From Curtobacterium sp. MCSS17_015 (lineage in GTDB: Bacteria > Actinomycetota > Actinomycetes > Actinomycetales > Microbacteriaceae): a stretch of DNA of 64,000 nucleotides. The notes beneath the pieces are model-generated. The model ran no database searches, was not told where the DNA came from, and saw nothing but the letters and a program-made list of their open reading frames with translations. Location: positions 1,550,001 through 1,614,000 of the forward strand of contig NZ_CP126256.1 in assembly GCF_003234265.2 (NCBI RefSeq). The letters are read 5' to 3'. A program made the position numbers and the translations under genes. Shown here piece after piece: positions 50,095 to 58,330 of this stretch; within the stretch, counting starts at the first letter, position 1, and each line of letters begins with the position of its first letter.

Positions 50095-50453
50095 TGGCCG
50101 TCCACGAGGTCGACGTCGCCGAGGCGCTCCGCCGTCTCGACGAGGGCGCTGCCCTGATCGACGTCCGTGAGCAGTCGGAGTGGGACGACGTGCACGCACC
50201 GCAGGCGACACTCCTGCCCATGTCGGAGCTGCAGTCACGCTGGGGCGAGGTGCCGACGGACGACGACCACCCGGCGGTCGTGGTCTGCCACAGCGGGTAC
50301 CGCTCGGCGCAGGTCGCCGCTGCGCTCGAGCGGGCCGGGGTCGCGGCCGTCAGCCTGGCGGGTGGCATGGTCGCCTGGGAGCAGTCCGGCGCTCCGGTCG
50401 TCCGCCCCGGTCGGGCCGCCGCCGCTGACGGCGAACGTGGTCACGAGCACTGA
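50094..50453 (+). CDS. Rhodanese-like domain protein
   Basis: Predicted 119 aa, a single rhodanese domain: ALIDVREQSEWDDVHAPQATLLPMSEL and the active-site loop VVCHSGYRSAQVAAAL with Cys near residue 65, whose CHSGYRS shape fits a sulfurtransferase. It is coupled to secF (one shared base). It occupies the position between secF and relA where actinobacteria commonly carry apt. Sulfur donor and acceptor unknown. Confidence 0.9.
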   Translation: MAVHEVDVAEALRRLDEGAALIDVREQSEWDDVHAPQATLLPMSELQSRWGEVPTDDDHPAVVVCHSGYRSAQVAAALERAGVAAVSLAGGMVAWEQSGAPVVRPGRAAAADGERGHEH

Positions 50454-50464
50454 CCCGACGCGCG

Positions 50465-50470
50465 TAGTGT
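50465..50470 (+). promoter_or_regulatory. -10 box of relA
   Basis: TAGTGT, 28 nt before ATG 50499, with GGGAGG in the leader. Confidence 0.5.
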
Positions 50471-50498
50471 TGTCGGATCGAGTCCCGGGAGGCGCAGC

Positions 50499-52853
50499 AT
50501 GACCGACACGCGTGAGTCCTCGCAGCCGGATGCCGGAGCCGCCTCCCGCCCGGACGCCGGGTCGCGGCCCGGATCGGCTCCTCGTCCGTCGAGTCCGCCG
50601 CTCGGCGCGAACACCACCGGCAACCTCGGGTCGCTCCGGTCGCTGCTGCCGCGGCTGTTCTCCCGCGCCCAGCCCGCCGGTGCCGTCGACACCCTGATCC
50701 GGACGGTCCGCTCACACCACCCGAAGGCGGACACGACGCTCATCGAGCGGGCGTACTCGGTCGCGGAGCGGGCGCACGACGGGCAGAAGCGCAAGTCCGG
50801 TGAGCCGTACATCACGCACCCGGTCGCGGTCGCGCAGATCCTGGCCGACCTGGGCATCGGCACGATCACGATCGCCGCCGCGCTGCTCCACGACACGGTG
50901 GAGGACACCGACTACCAGCTCGACCAGCTGCGCGAGGACTTCGGCGACGAGATCGCGATGCTCGTCGACGGGGTCACCAAGCTCGACAAGGTCAAGTACG
51001 GCGACAGCGCACAGGCCGAGACCGTGCGCAAGATGGTCATCGCGATGTCGAAGGACATCCGCGTCCTGGTGATCAAGCTCGCCGACCGGCTCCACAACGC
51101 CCGCACGTGGGGCTTCGTCGAATCCGCCTCCGCCACCCGCAAGGCCAAGGAGACGCTCGAGATCTACGCGCCGCTCGCGCACCGCCTCGGCATCCAGATG
51201 ATCAAGCTCGAGCTCGAGGACCTGTCGTTCGCGGTCCTGCACCCGAAGCTCTACGTCGAGATCGACAGCCTGGTCAAGGAACGGCAGCCGAAGCGCGAGC
51301 AGTTCGTGCAGAACGTCACGGCGACGCTGAAGAAGGACCTCAAGGCCGCGAAGGTCCGCGGCGACGTGATGGGCCGGCCGAAGCAGTACTACTCGATCTA
51401 CCAGAAGATGATCGTGCGCGGCCGCGAGTTCGACGAGATCTACGACCTCGTCGGCATCCGGGTCCTCGTCCCGACGGTGCGCGACTGCTACGCCATGCTC
51501 GGCGCCGTCCACGCGCGGTGGACACCGCTGCCCGGTCGCTTCAAGGACTACATCGCGACGCCGAAGTTCAACCTCTACCAGTCGCTGCACACCACGGTCC
51601 TCGGGCCGCAGGGTCGCGCGGTCGAGATCCAGATCCGCACCCACGAGATGCACCAGCGGGCCGAGTTCGGTGTGGCCGCGCACTGGAAGTACAAGCAGCG
51701 CGTCACCGGGCGCGATGCCGAGAGCTCGTCGCAGTCCGACCAGGACATGGCGTGGCTCGCGCACATCACCGACTGGCAGGCGGAGACGAGCGACCCGGCC
51801 GAGTTCCTCGACTCGCTGCGGTACGAGATCGGGGCGAAGGAGACCTACGTCTTCACCCCGCAGGGCAAGGTCATCGGGTTGCCTGCGGGCGCCACGCCCG
51901 TCGACTTCGCGTACGCCGTGCACACCGAGATCGGGCACCGCACGATGGGTGCCAAGGTCAACGGCCGTCTCGTGCCCCTCGAGAGCCAGCTGTCGAGCGG
52001 CGACGTCGTCGAGATCTTCACCTCGAAGAACCCTGATTCGGGTCCCAGCCAGGACTGGCTCACCTTCGTCCGGAGCCCGCGGGCGCGCAACAAGATCAAG
52101 CAGTGGTTCACCAAGGAGCGCCGCGAAGAGGCGGTCGAGCAGGGCCGTGACGCCATCGCACGTGCGATGCGGAAGCAGAACCTGCCGCTCCAGCGCATCA
52201 TGAGCCAGGACACCATCTCCGAGGTGGCCTCGGCCATGCGCTACGACGACGTCTCGGCGCTGTACGCGGCCGTGGGCGAGGGGCACGTCTCGAGCCAGTC
52301 GGTCATCGAGAAGGCGCTCGGCAGCATCCAGACCGAGACGGAGACGGACGAGCCGGAGCTCGCCTTCCCACGGCACGTCACGAGCCGACAGCTGCGCAAC
52401 AGCGACAGTGGCGTGCTCGTCCGCGGCGCGCCCGACATCCTCGTCAAGCTGGCGAAGTGCTGCACCCCGGTCCCGGGTGACCAGATCGTCGGGTTCATCA
52501 CGCGTGGTCAGGGCGTCTCGGTCCACCAGGCGTCGTGCACGAACGTGAAGTCGTTGATGAACGAGCCCGACCGGATGATCGAGGTCGAGTGGGCACCCTC
52601 GTCGAAGTCGGTGTTCCTCGTCCAGATCCAGATCGAGGCGCTCGACCGCTCCGGCCTGCTGAGCGACGTCACGCGCGTGCTCACCGACCACCACGTCAAC
52701 ATCCTGTCCGCGACGGTGTCGACGTCGTCCGACCGACTGGCGCTGTCCCGCTTCGTCTTCGAGATGGGTGACACGACGCACCTGGACCGCGTGCTCAACG
52801 CGGTCAGACGCATCGACGCCGTGTACGACGTGTACCGGGTCAGCGCCGGCTGA
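50499..52853 (+). CDS. relA: Bifunctional (p)ppGpp synthetase/hydrolase (RelA/SpoT, Rel)
   Basis: Predicted 784 aa. The hydrolase HD motif is intact (HDTVED at residues 131-136), so the enzyme should be bifunctional. The synthetase domain contains GREFDEIYDLVGIRVL and RFKDYIATPKFNLYQSLHTTV, TGS starts at ETYVFTPQGKVIGLPAGATPVDFAYAVH, a Cys-containing conserved helical/zinc-finger region has VKLAKCCTPVPGDQIVGFITRG, and an ACT domain closes the protein (ALDRSGLLSDVTRVLTDHHVNIL). It governs the stringent response. It has a ~55-residue disordered N-terminus and a hairpin just after the stop. Confidence 0.96.
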   Translation: MTDTRESSQPDAGAASRPDAGSRPGSAPRPSSPPLGANTTGNLGSLRSLLPRLFSRAQPAGAVDTLIRTVRSHHPKADTTLIERAYSVAERAHDGQKRKSGEPYITHPVAVAQILADLGIGTITIAAALLHDTVEDTDYQLDQLREDFGDEIAMLVDGVTKLDKVKYGDSAQAETVRKMVIAMSKDIRVLVIKLADRLHNARTWGFVESASATRKAKETLEIYAPLAHRLGIQMIKLELEDLSFAVLHPKLYVEIDSLVKERQPKREQFVQNVTATLKKDLKAAKVRGDVMGRPKQYYSIYQKMIVRGREFDEIYDLVGIRVLVPTVRDCYAMLGAVHARWTPLPGRFKDYIATPKFNLYQSLHTTVLGPQGRAVEIQIRTHEMHQRAEFGVAAHWKYKQRVTGRDAESSSQSDQDMAWLAHITDWQAETSDPAEFLDSLRYEIGAKETYVFTPQGKVIGLPAGATPVDFAYAVHTEIGHRTMGAKVNGRLVPLESQLSSGDVVEIFTSKNPDSGPSQDWLTFVRSPRARNKIKQWFTKERREEAVEQGRDAIARAMRKQNLPLQRIMSQDTISEVASAMRYDDVSALYAAVGEGHVSSQSVIEKALGSIQTETETDEPELAFPRHVTSRQLRNSDSGVLVRGAPDILVKLAKCCTPVPGDQIVGFITRGQGVSVHQASCTNVKSLMNEPDRMIEVEWAPSSKSVFLVQIQIEALDRSGLLSDVTRVLTDHHVNILSATVSTSSDRLALSRFVFEMGDTTHLDRVLNAVRRIDAVYDVYRVSAG

Positions 52854-52855
52854 CG

Positions 52856-52881
52856 CTGCTCCGGCGGCCACGGCCGAGCAG
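52856..52881. terminator. Hairpin at the relA 3' end
   Basis: CTGCTC (52856-52861) pairs with GAGCAG (52876-52881), and GGC/GCC pairs inside. It lies 3 nt after the relA stop and ~97 nt after the convergent gene's stop at 52978, so it could act on both. Confidence 0.4.
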
Positions 52882-52977
52882 TCCGGTCACGTCCGCTCTG
52901 CGGGCGCAGACCGTCGCGTGGGTCGCGTGGGCGCACGTGTCCGCGGCTCCACGGACCGAGGCGGGCACGGCGAGCAG

Positions 52978-53535
52978 TCACGGCCCGACGGCGGCCAACC
53001 CGGTCTCCCGGAACCGTCGCTGCGCCTGCCGGCCCATCGGCGACCGCTCGGACCGGACGAGCAGCGTCACGAGGTGTGACGGGTCCACCTGCGCCGTGAC
53101 GACCAGACCGCGGAGCGCGTCGGCCTCGGCAGCACCGAACCCGCGCCGGTCGCGGAGGAGGTCGAGGGCCGTCGCGACCGGGCTGAGGACCCGGGAGCCC
53201 GCCCGGACGACGACGTCCTCCGCCCCGAGGGTGACCTCGCGGACCGCTGACCAGGCGCCGCGACGCCGGAACCGCTCGCTGGCCGGGACGCAGCTGGCAT
53301 GGGGCAGCGGCGGGCGGGAACACGCACCCCAGATCCAGGCGGCAGTTAGACCCGCGGCGACGAACCGGGCATCCGCGACGCTCCACCCGTAGGACGCGGC
53401 GCGCAACGCGGAGTCCTGCGGCTCGGCGACGGAGGCCCAGCACGCGCCCACGGGGACGAGTTCGCCCGCGAGCACCGCCGCGTGCAGCTCCGCCGCCGGC
53501 CAGTCGTCCGTCGTGACGAGGCGGGAGGTGGGCAC
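52978..53535 (-). CDS. AbiEi-like antitoxin-fold protein
   Basis: Predicted 185 aa from GTG 53535. The N-terminus (ELHAAVLAGELVPVGACWASVAEP) looks like the winged-helix part and the rest (CVPASERFRRRGAWSAVREV, then RVLSPVATALDLLRD) like the C-terminal domain of type IV AbiEi-family antitoxins. No AbiEii nucleotidyltransferase toxin is adjacent. Such orphan genes are common in Microbacteriaceae and may simply be DNA-binding regulators. CATCAT 7 nt upstream may be a weak leaderless -10. Confidence 0.6.
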   Translation of the reverse strand: MPTSRLVTTDDWPAAELHAAVLAGELVPVGACWASVAEPQDSALRAASYGWSVADARFVAAGLTAAWIWGACSRPPLPHASCVPASERFRRRGAWSAVREVTLGAEDVVVRAGSRVLSPVATALDLLRDRRGFGAAEADALRGLVVTAQVDPSHLVTLLVRSERSPMGRQAQRRFRETGLAAVGP

Positions 53536-53695
53536 AGGGACGATGATGCCGCATCGGACCGCCGTGGACGACGACCGTGTGGAGAAGCGCCGACGGACGG
53601 ACCGGAGCGACCCCGCGACCGTCAGTCCGAAGCCGCCAGGTCAGGAGCGGACCGGGGAGGGGACGCCGCTCACGACCGACGTCATGGGCGCCGGG

Positions 53696-54643
53696 TCAGC
53701 GCAGGACGTCGGCGCGGTGCACGAGCGCAGCGGCACCGATGAGGGGCCCGTCCTGGGACAACCCGGTCGGGACGATCCGCACCTTCGTGACGAAGGGGAA
53801 CTCCGTCCGCTCGGCGACGGCCTGGCGGGCGTACTCGAACAGGTCGGGGGAGACGTGCGAGAACCCACCGCCGATGGCGACGACCTCGAGGTCGACCAGG
53901 CTCGTGGCCGCGGCGATCGCCTGGCCGAGAGCGCGCCCACTCCGCCGCACTGCCGCGACCGCGATCTCGTCGCCCGCGGCGTAGGCGGCGGCGAGCTCCT
54001 CGCCGGTCGTGCCGGTGAAGCCCTGTCGTCTGGCCCACGCGACGGTCTTCGGACCGCTGGCCACAGCCTCCAGGCAGCCGGTGCCGCCGCAGGCGCACGG
54101 GTCGTCGTAGCCGCCGCACTCGACGTGCCCGATGTGTCCCGCGTTGCCGGTCGGACCGCTCACGGTCCGGCCGTGGAGGATGAGCCCGCCTCCGACACCG
54201 GTCGACACGATCATGCCCATGACGTGCTCGGAGCCCTGGGCCGCTCCGACCCAGTGCTCGGCGAGGGTGATCGCGAGACCGTCCATGCGGAGCGTGACGG
54301 GGACACCGTCGGGGACGTGGGCTGCGACGCGGTCGCGGAGCGGGTAGCCCCGCCAGACCGGCATGTTGAGGGGCGAGACGAGCCCGTCGACCTCGTCGAC
54401 CGGCCCGGCCGAGCCGATGCCGACCCCGACCAGGGTCGCGTCGGCAGGCAGGGCGGCCAGGGTCGCGAGCACGACCTCGTCGACCGCGGCCTGCAGCTCC
54501 TCCGACGTCCGGCCGGGTCCGGTCGGGCTGCGGTGCCGGGTGGCCGGGAGGACGACGCCCTGGTCGGTGACGAGTGCCGCCTCCACCTTCGTGCCGCCGA
54601 GGTCGACGGCGAGGGCGAGGGACGAGGACGTGGTGCTGGACAT
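53696..54643 (-). CDS. ROK family sugar kinase
   Basis: Predicted 315 aa. The phosphate-binding loop is LAVDLGGTKVEAALV and the second GVGIGSAGPVD; the sugar-binding and zinc region reads GHIGHVECGGYDDPCACGGT followed by GCLE, the full ROK Cys motif, and MDGLAITLAEHWVGAA carries the catalytic-region Asp/Asn position. There is no N-terminal HTH, so it is a kinase rather than a repressor. Glucose, N-acetylglucosamine or mannose are plausible substrates. It lies 154 nt downstream of deoC on the same strand. Confidence 0.88.
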   Translation of the reverse strand: MSSTTSSSLALAVDLGGTKVEAALVTDQGVVLPATRHRSPTGPGRTSEELQAAVDEVVLATLAALPADATLVGVGIGSAGPVDEVDGLVSPLNMPVWRGYPLRDRVAAHVPDGVPVTLRMDGLAITLAEHWVGAAQGSEHVMGMIVSTGVGGGLILHGRTVSGPTGNAGHIGHVECGGYDDPCACGGTGCLEAVASGPKTVAWARRQGFTGTTGEELAAAYAAGDEIAVAAVRRSGRALGQAIAAATSLVDLEVVAIGGGFSHVSPDLFEYARQAVAERTEFPFVTKVRIVPTGLSQDGPLIGAAALVHRADVLR

Positions 54644-54797
54644 GCGCACTCCGGTGTGGCGGTCTGGAGGCCCGGCAGCGGTCCGGGACGCTGAGGTGGC
54701 GTCCGGCGCGGCCGACCTGGTGAGGGGAACGGGCGAGCGGTCGGGCTGACGGGGCCCGCGGTCGTGCGCGCGGCCGGCGGAGACCGGCCGCGAGGCG

Positions 54798-55574
54798 TCA
54801 GTACGACGAGGTGTCGTCGCCGCGGTCGGAGGCAGCGCCGGTGGCGGCTCGGTGCGCGACCTCGTCGAGGATGCGCGCCGAGGCACTCGTGCCGATGCGG
54901 GTCGCACCGGCATCGACCATCTGGAGCAGCGTGTCGAGGCCGCGGACACCGCCGGAGGCCTTGACGCCGGTGTCGGCGCCGACGGTCTCGCGCATGAGGC
55001 GGATGTGCTCGACGGTCGCGCCGCCGCCGGCGAACCCGGTCGAGGTCTTGACGAAGGCGGCACCACCGGCGACCGCGGCACGGCTGGCGGCGACGATCTC
55101 GTCGTCGGTCAGGTACGCGGTCTCGAGGATGACCTTCACCACGGTGTCACCGGCGACGTCGACGACGGCGCGGACGTCCCGCTCGACCCGCTGCCAGTCG
55201 CCGGACTTCGCGGCACCGATGTCCTGGACCATGTCGAGCTCGAAGGCGCCGTCCGCGAGGGCCTGCAGCGACTCGGCGACCTTGGCGGCCGTCGACGTGG
55301 TGCCGTGCGGGAAGCCGATGACCGTCCCGACGCCGACGCCCGTGCCCTGGAGACGCTCGACCGCGTGGAGGACGTCCCCCGGGCGGACGCAGACGCTGAA
55401 GACCCGGTGGGCCGCCGCTTCGTCGAGCTGGGCGTCGACGTCCGAGCGGCTGAGCTCGGGCTTGAGGATCGCGTGGTCGATGAGCCGGCGCACGGCGTCG
55501 GCACTGATCTCGCCGGCACTGATCTCGCCGGTGCTGGTCTCGTCGGGGTTGGCGGGGAACGCTTGGTTGTCCAC
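54798..55574 (-). CDS. deoC: Deoxyribose-phosphate aldolase
   Basis: Predicted 258 aa from GTG 55574. The Schiff-base Lys is in AAFVKTSTGFAGGGAT, the second Lys in VVKVILETAYL, and VGTVIGFPHGTT completes the active site. It cleaves 2-deoxyribose 5-phosphate to glyceraldehyde 3-phosphate and acetaldehyde. The first ~35 residues are an extension made partly of two GEISA repeats encoded by tandem 15-mers. TAGGCT lies 6 nt before the start (leaderless), divergent from the SDR-DUF2867 gene. Confidence 0.93.
   Translation of the reverse strand: MDNQAFPANPDETSTGEISAGEISADAVRRLIDHAILKPELSRSDVDAQLDEAAAHRVFSVCVRPGDVLHAVERLQGTGVGVGTVIGFPHGTTSTAAKVAESLQALADGAFELDMVQDIGAAKSGDWQRVERDVRAVVDVAGDTVVKVILETAYLTDDEIVAASRAAVAGGAAFVKTSTGFAGGGATVEHIRLMRETVGADTGVKASGGVRGLDTLLQMVDAGATRIGTSASARILDEVAHRAATGAASDRGDDTSSY
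55501..55545. repeat. Tandem 15-bp repeats in the deoC 5' end
   Basis: GCACTGATCTCGCCG occurs twice perfectly (55501-55515, 55516-55530), followed by a degenerate third copy with 3 changes (55531-55545). It encodes the GEISA repeats at residues ~11-25; unit changes would be in frame. Confidence 0.85.
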
Positions 55575-55580
55575 CCGGCA

Positions 55581-55609
55581 AGCCTACAAGGAGGCGTGGG
55601 GCGTACCGT
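55581..55609. promoter_or_regulatory. Divergent -10 boxes of deoC and the SDR-DUF2867 operon
   Basis: Minus strand: TAGGCT (55586-55581), 6 nt before GTG 55574. Plus strand: TACCGT (55604-55609), 7 nt before ATG 55617. The two predicted transcription starts are only ~42 bp apart, so upstream promoter regions overlap. Confidence 0.55.
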
Positions 55610-55616
55610 TCCTGCC

Positions 55617-57149
55617 ATGCGCGTCCTCGTCACCGGGGCCACCGGGTACATCGGTGGTCGACTGGTCCCCAGACTCCTCGACGCCGGACACGACGTCCGG
55701 GTCCTCGTCCGCAACCCCCGGAAGCTGCAGGACGTCCCCTGGAGCGACCGGGTCGACGTGGCCGAGGGCGACCTGCAGGACGCCGTCGCCGTCGGTGCGG
55801 CAGTCGCGGGCATCGAGGCCGTCTACTACCTCGCACACGCCATGGGTGCGGACGGGGACTTCGAACAGGCGGAGCGGGACGCGGCGCAGACCATGGCGCG
55901 GGTCGCCCACGAGGCCGGTGTCCAGCGGTTCGTCTACCTCGGCGGCCTGCACCCGGACGGCGACCTCAGCAAGCACCTGCGTAGCCGCAAGGAGGTGGGC
56001 GAGATCCTGCTCGGGTCCGGCGTCCCGACGGTCGCGCTCCAGGCCGGGGTCGTGATCGGTTCGGGCAGCACCTCGTTCGAGATGATCCGTCACCTCACCG
56101 ACGTCCTGCCCTGGATGCCGGCGCCGCGCTGGGTCCGGAACCACATCCAGCCGATCGCCGTGCGCGATGTCCTTTACTACCTGGTCCAGGCGCTGACCAT
56201 CCCCGCCGAGGTGAACCGGACGTTCGACATCGGCGGCCCCGACGTGCTCCGGTACGGCCAGATGCTCAACGGGTACGCGGTCGAGGCGAAGCTGCCGCAG
56301 CGTCCGATCTCCGTCCTGCCGGTGCTGACCCCGCGGCTCGCCGCGCACTGGTTCAACGTCGTCACCCCGATCCCGCGCAAGCTCGCGACACCGATCATCG
56401 AGTCCCTCCAGTTCGAGTGCGTCCAGCGCGAACACGACATCGACGACGTCGTCCCCCAGCCGGAGGGCGGCCTCACGCCCTACCGCCGAGCGGTCCGACT
56501 CGCGCTCGCGAAGATGCGGACGGGCGAGGTCGAGACGAGCTGGCGCAACGCGACGCTGTCGAGCGGCTCCGCGGACCCGCTGCCGAGCGACCCCGAGTGG
56601 GCCGGGCACACCGTCTACGTGGACGACCGGAAGCGGCACTCGTCCGCGCCACCCGAGGCCGTCTGGAGCGTGGTCGAATCGATCGGTGGTGAGAACGGCT
56701 GGTACTCATTCCCCCTCGCCTGGGTCGCGCGCGGCTGGCTCGACAAGATCGCCGGAGGTGTCGGCCTGAGCCGTGGACGTCGTGACCCGAAGCGCCTGGA
56801 GCAGGGCGACGCACTCGACTGGTGGCGCGTCGAGCGACTCGTCCGTGGCCGCTACCTCCGGCTCCGTGCCGAGTTCAAGTCGCCGGGTCGTGCGTGGCTC
56901 GAGATGACCGTCACGCCGGCGGACGACGGCGGCAGCGACTACCACCAGCGCGCGATCTACTTCCCGCAGGGGCTGGCCGGGCGGCTGTACTGGTACGGCA
57001 TCCTGCCGTTCCACGGCGTCATCTTCCCGGGCATGGTCGAGCGGATCACCGCCCGGGCGGAACGGGAGGCGCACCGCACCGATTCGACGCAGCGCAACTC
57101 CACGTACCAGGATGACCAGGCGCAGCCAGCGCACGAGGAGACAGCATGA
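55617..57149 (+). CDS. NAD(P)-binding SDR fused to a DUF2867 domain
   Basis: Predicted 510 aa. The N-terminal atypical/extended SDR (residues 1-~300) starts RVLVTGATGYIGGRLVPRLL and has AHAMGADGDFEQAERDAA and FVYLGGLHP; residues ~345-495 are DUF2867 (VDDRKRHSSAPPEAVWSVVE, GENGWYSFPLAWVARGWLDK, YHQRAIYFPQGLAGRLYWYG). This domain pair is known in actinobacteria, but its reaction is not. It is leaderless and coupled by ATGA to an SGNH hydrolase gene. Confidence 0.87.
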   Translation: MRVLVTGATGYIGGRLVPRLLDAGHDVRVLVRNPRKLQDVPWSDRVDVAEGDLQDAVAVGAAVAGIEAVYYLAHAMGADGDFEQAERDAAQTMARVAHEAGVQRFVYLGGLHPDGDLSKHLRSRKEVGEILLGSGVPTVALQAGVVIGSGSTSFEMIRHLTDVLPWMPAPRWVRNHIQPIAVRDVLYYLVQALTIPAEVNRTFDIGGPDVLRYGQMLNGYAVEAKLPQRPISVLPVLTPRLAAHWFNVVTPIPRKLATPIIESLQFECVQREHDIDDVVPQPEGGLTPYRRAVRLALAKMRTGEVETSWRNATLSSGSADPLPSDPEWAGHTVYVDDRKRHSSAPPEAVWSVVESIGGENGWYSFPLAWVARGWLDKIAGGVGLSRGRRDPKRLEQGDALDWWRVERLVRGRYLRLRAEFKSPGRAWLEMTVTPADDGGSDYHQRAIYFPQGLAGRLYWYGILPFHGVIFPGMVERITARAEREAHRTDSTQRNSTYQDDQAQPAHEETA

Positions 57150-57745
57150 GTGACGACGGCACGACCAGGGCTGGGGGAGTCCTCTTCCTCGGCGACAGCA
57201 TCACCGCGGGCGGCGCATGGGACCAGTGGCTCCCGGACGAGCGCACGCTGAACCTCGGCATCGACGGGGACACGACCGACGGGGTGCTGGGTCGGCTCGA
57301 CGAGGTCGTCGCCGCCGCACCCGAGGTGATCGTGCTCCTCATCGGCACCAACGACTTCGGTCACCACCGGGCGAGTGCCGAGCACGTGGTCCGGAACGTC
57401 GAGACCGTCCTGGTCCGGCTCCGCCGCGAGCTGCCGGGCGTCCGCCTGCTCCTCGTGTCGATCCTGCCGCGCCAGGCCGAGTACACCGCGAAGACCGAAC
57501 AGGCGAACCGGCACCTGCGCCAGTTCGTGGCGACCTGTCACGCGCAGTACCTCGACGCCTGGCCCGCGCTGGCCGACGGGGACCACCTCGACGCACGGTT
57601 CACCGAGGACGGGCTCCACCTCAACGAGGACGGCTACCGCGCCTACGTCGCCGAGCTCGTCCCGGCGATCGAGCGCGTCCGCGAACTCCCGCCGATGTCG
57701 CGCCCCATCTCGCTGGCGGACCTGCGGGAGGCCCGGGGACGATGA
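57146..57745 (+). CDS. Cytosolic SGNH/GDSL hydrolase
   Basis: Predicted 199 aa. Blocks: LFLGDSITAGGAW (Ser), the Gly of TLNLGIDGDTTDGV, IGTNDFGHH (Asn) and DGLHLNEDGYRAY (Asp-His). No signal peptide, so it acts inside the cell, unlike the SGNH protein at 27971. It resembles acetylhydrolase/lysophospholipase L1-type proteins. It is coupled by ATGA overlaps to the gene before and after. Confidence 0.88.
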   Translation: MSDDGTTRAGGVLFLGDSITAGGAWDQWLPDERTLNLGIDGDTTDGVLGRLDEVVAAAPEVIVLLIGTNDFGHHRASAEHVVRNVETVLVRLRRELPGVRLLLVSILPRQAEYTAKTEQANRHLRQFVATCHAQYLDAWPALADGDHLDARFTEDGLHLNEDGYRAYVAELVPAIERVRELPPMSRPISLADLREARGR

Positions 57746-58200
57746 CGGCACGCAGAGGACGACCGGCGATCGGCTCGTCGCAACAGCAGGCGGGGACTCG
57801 GTCGCGACCGACGGCCGGAGCGTCCGACACCGGAGCCCGCCGCGGGTCGTCAGGACCGGAGCGCCGTGGAGCGGGCGCGCTGCCGGACTTCACCCGCCCG
57901 GCCCTGGCACCGTCGTTGTTGGCCGCGGTCGTCCTGCTCGCCTGCGTCGCGTTCGTCGACGCGTCGGCCTTCGTCTTCGCCCGCTGGGGCGTGACGGTGC
58001 TGGCGCTCATCGTGCTCGTCTTCGCGATCCGGGGTCGTGCATGGTGGGCAGCGGTCCTCACGGCGGCCGTCGCCGTCTGCTGGAACCCCGTGGTCACCGT
58101 GCCGTTCCCCGGCGAGGTCTGGGCGGGCCTCCAGCTCGTCGCGGCCGCGCTGTTCATCGTGGTCGGCATCGCCGTGAAGGTCCCGCGCGCGGCGGAGTGA
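57742..58200 (+). CDS. DUF6804 membrane protein
   Basis: Predicted 152 aa from ATG 57742 (ATGA overlap). A ~50-residue Arg/Ser/Gly-rich cytoplasmic N-terminus is followed by about four hydrophobic segments containing IRGRAWWAAVLTAAVAVCWNPVV, the DUF6804-like signature. Function unknown. It is the last gene of the SDR-SGNH operon. Confidence 0.75.
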   Translation: MTARRGRPAIGSSQQQAGTRSRPTAGASDTGARRGSSGPERRGAGALPDFTRPALAPSLLAAVVLLACVAFVDASAFVFARWGVTVLALIVLVFAIRGRAWWAAVLTAAVAVCWNPVVTVPFPGEVWAGLQLVAAALFIVVGIAVKVPRAAE

Positions 58201-58277
58201 GCGTCGCGCGGTCAGCCGCGGCACCTCGTGCGACCGGTGCGTCACCGGGCCCGCGGTCCGAGCGGCCGCACGGACGG

Positions 58278-58283
58278 TAGGAT
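58278..58283 (+). promoter_or_regulatory. -10 box of the Stealth gene
   Basis: TAGGAT, 47 nt before ATG 58331. A GTG lies only 5 nt after it at 58289 in the same frame, so a leaderless, 14-residue longer protein is possible. Confidence 0.45.
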
Positions 58284-58330
58284 CGCAAGTGCTGTGCACG
58301 GAGCACGGCAGTGCGACCTGGAAGGCGTGG

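Noticed and set aside
58289..58330. Upstream GTG start of the Stealth gene
   Set aside because: It lies only 5 nt after the -10 box and adds 14 residues without family similarity, whereas ATG 58331 has GGAAGG; kept as an alternative only.
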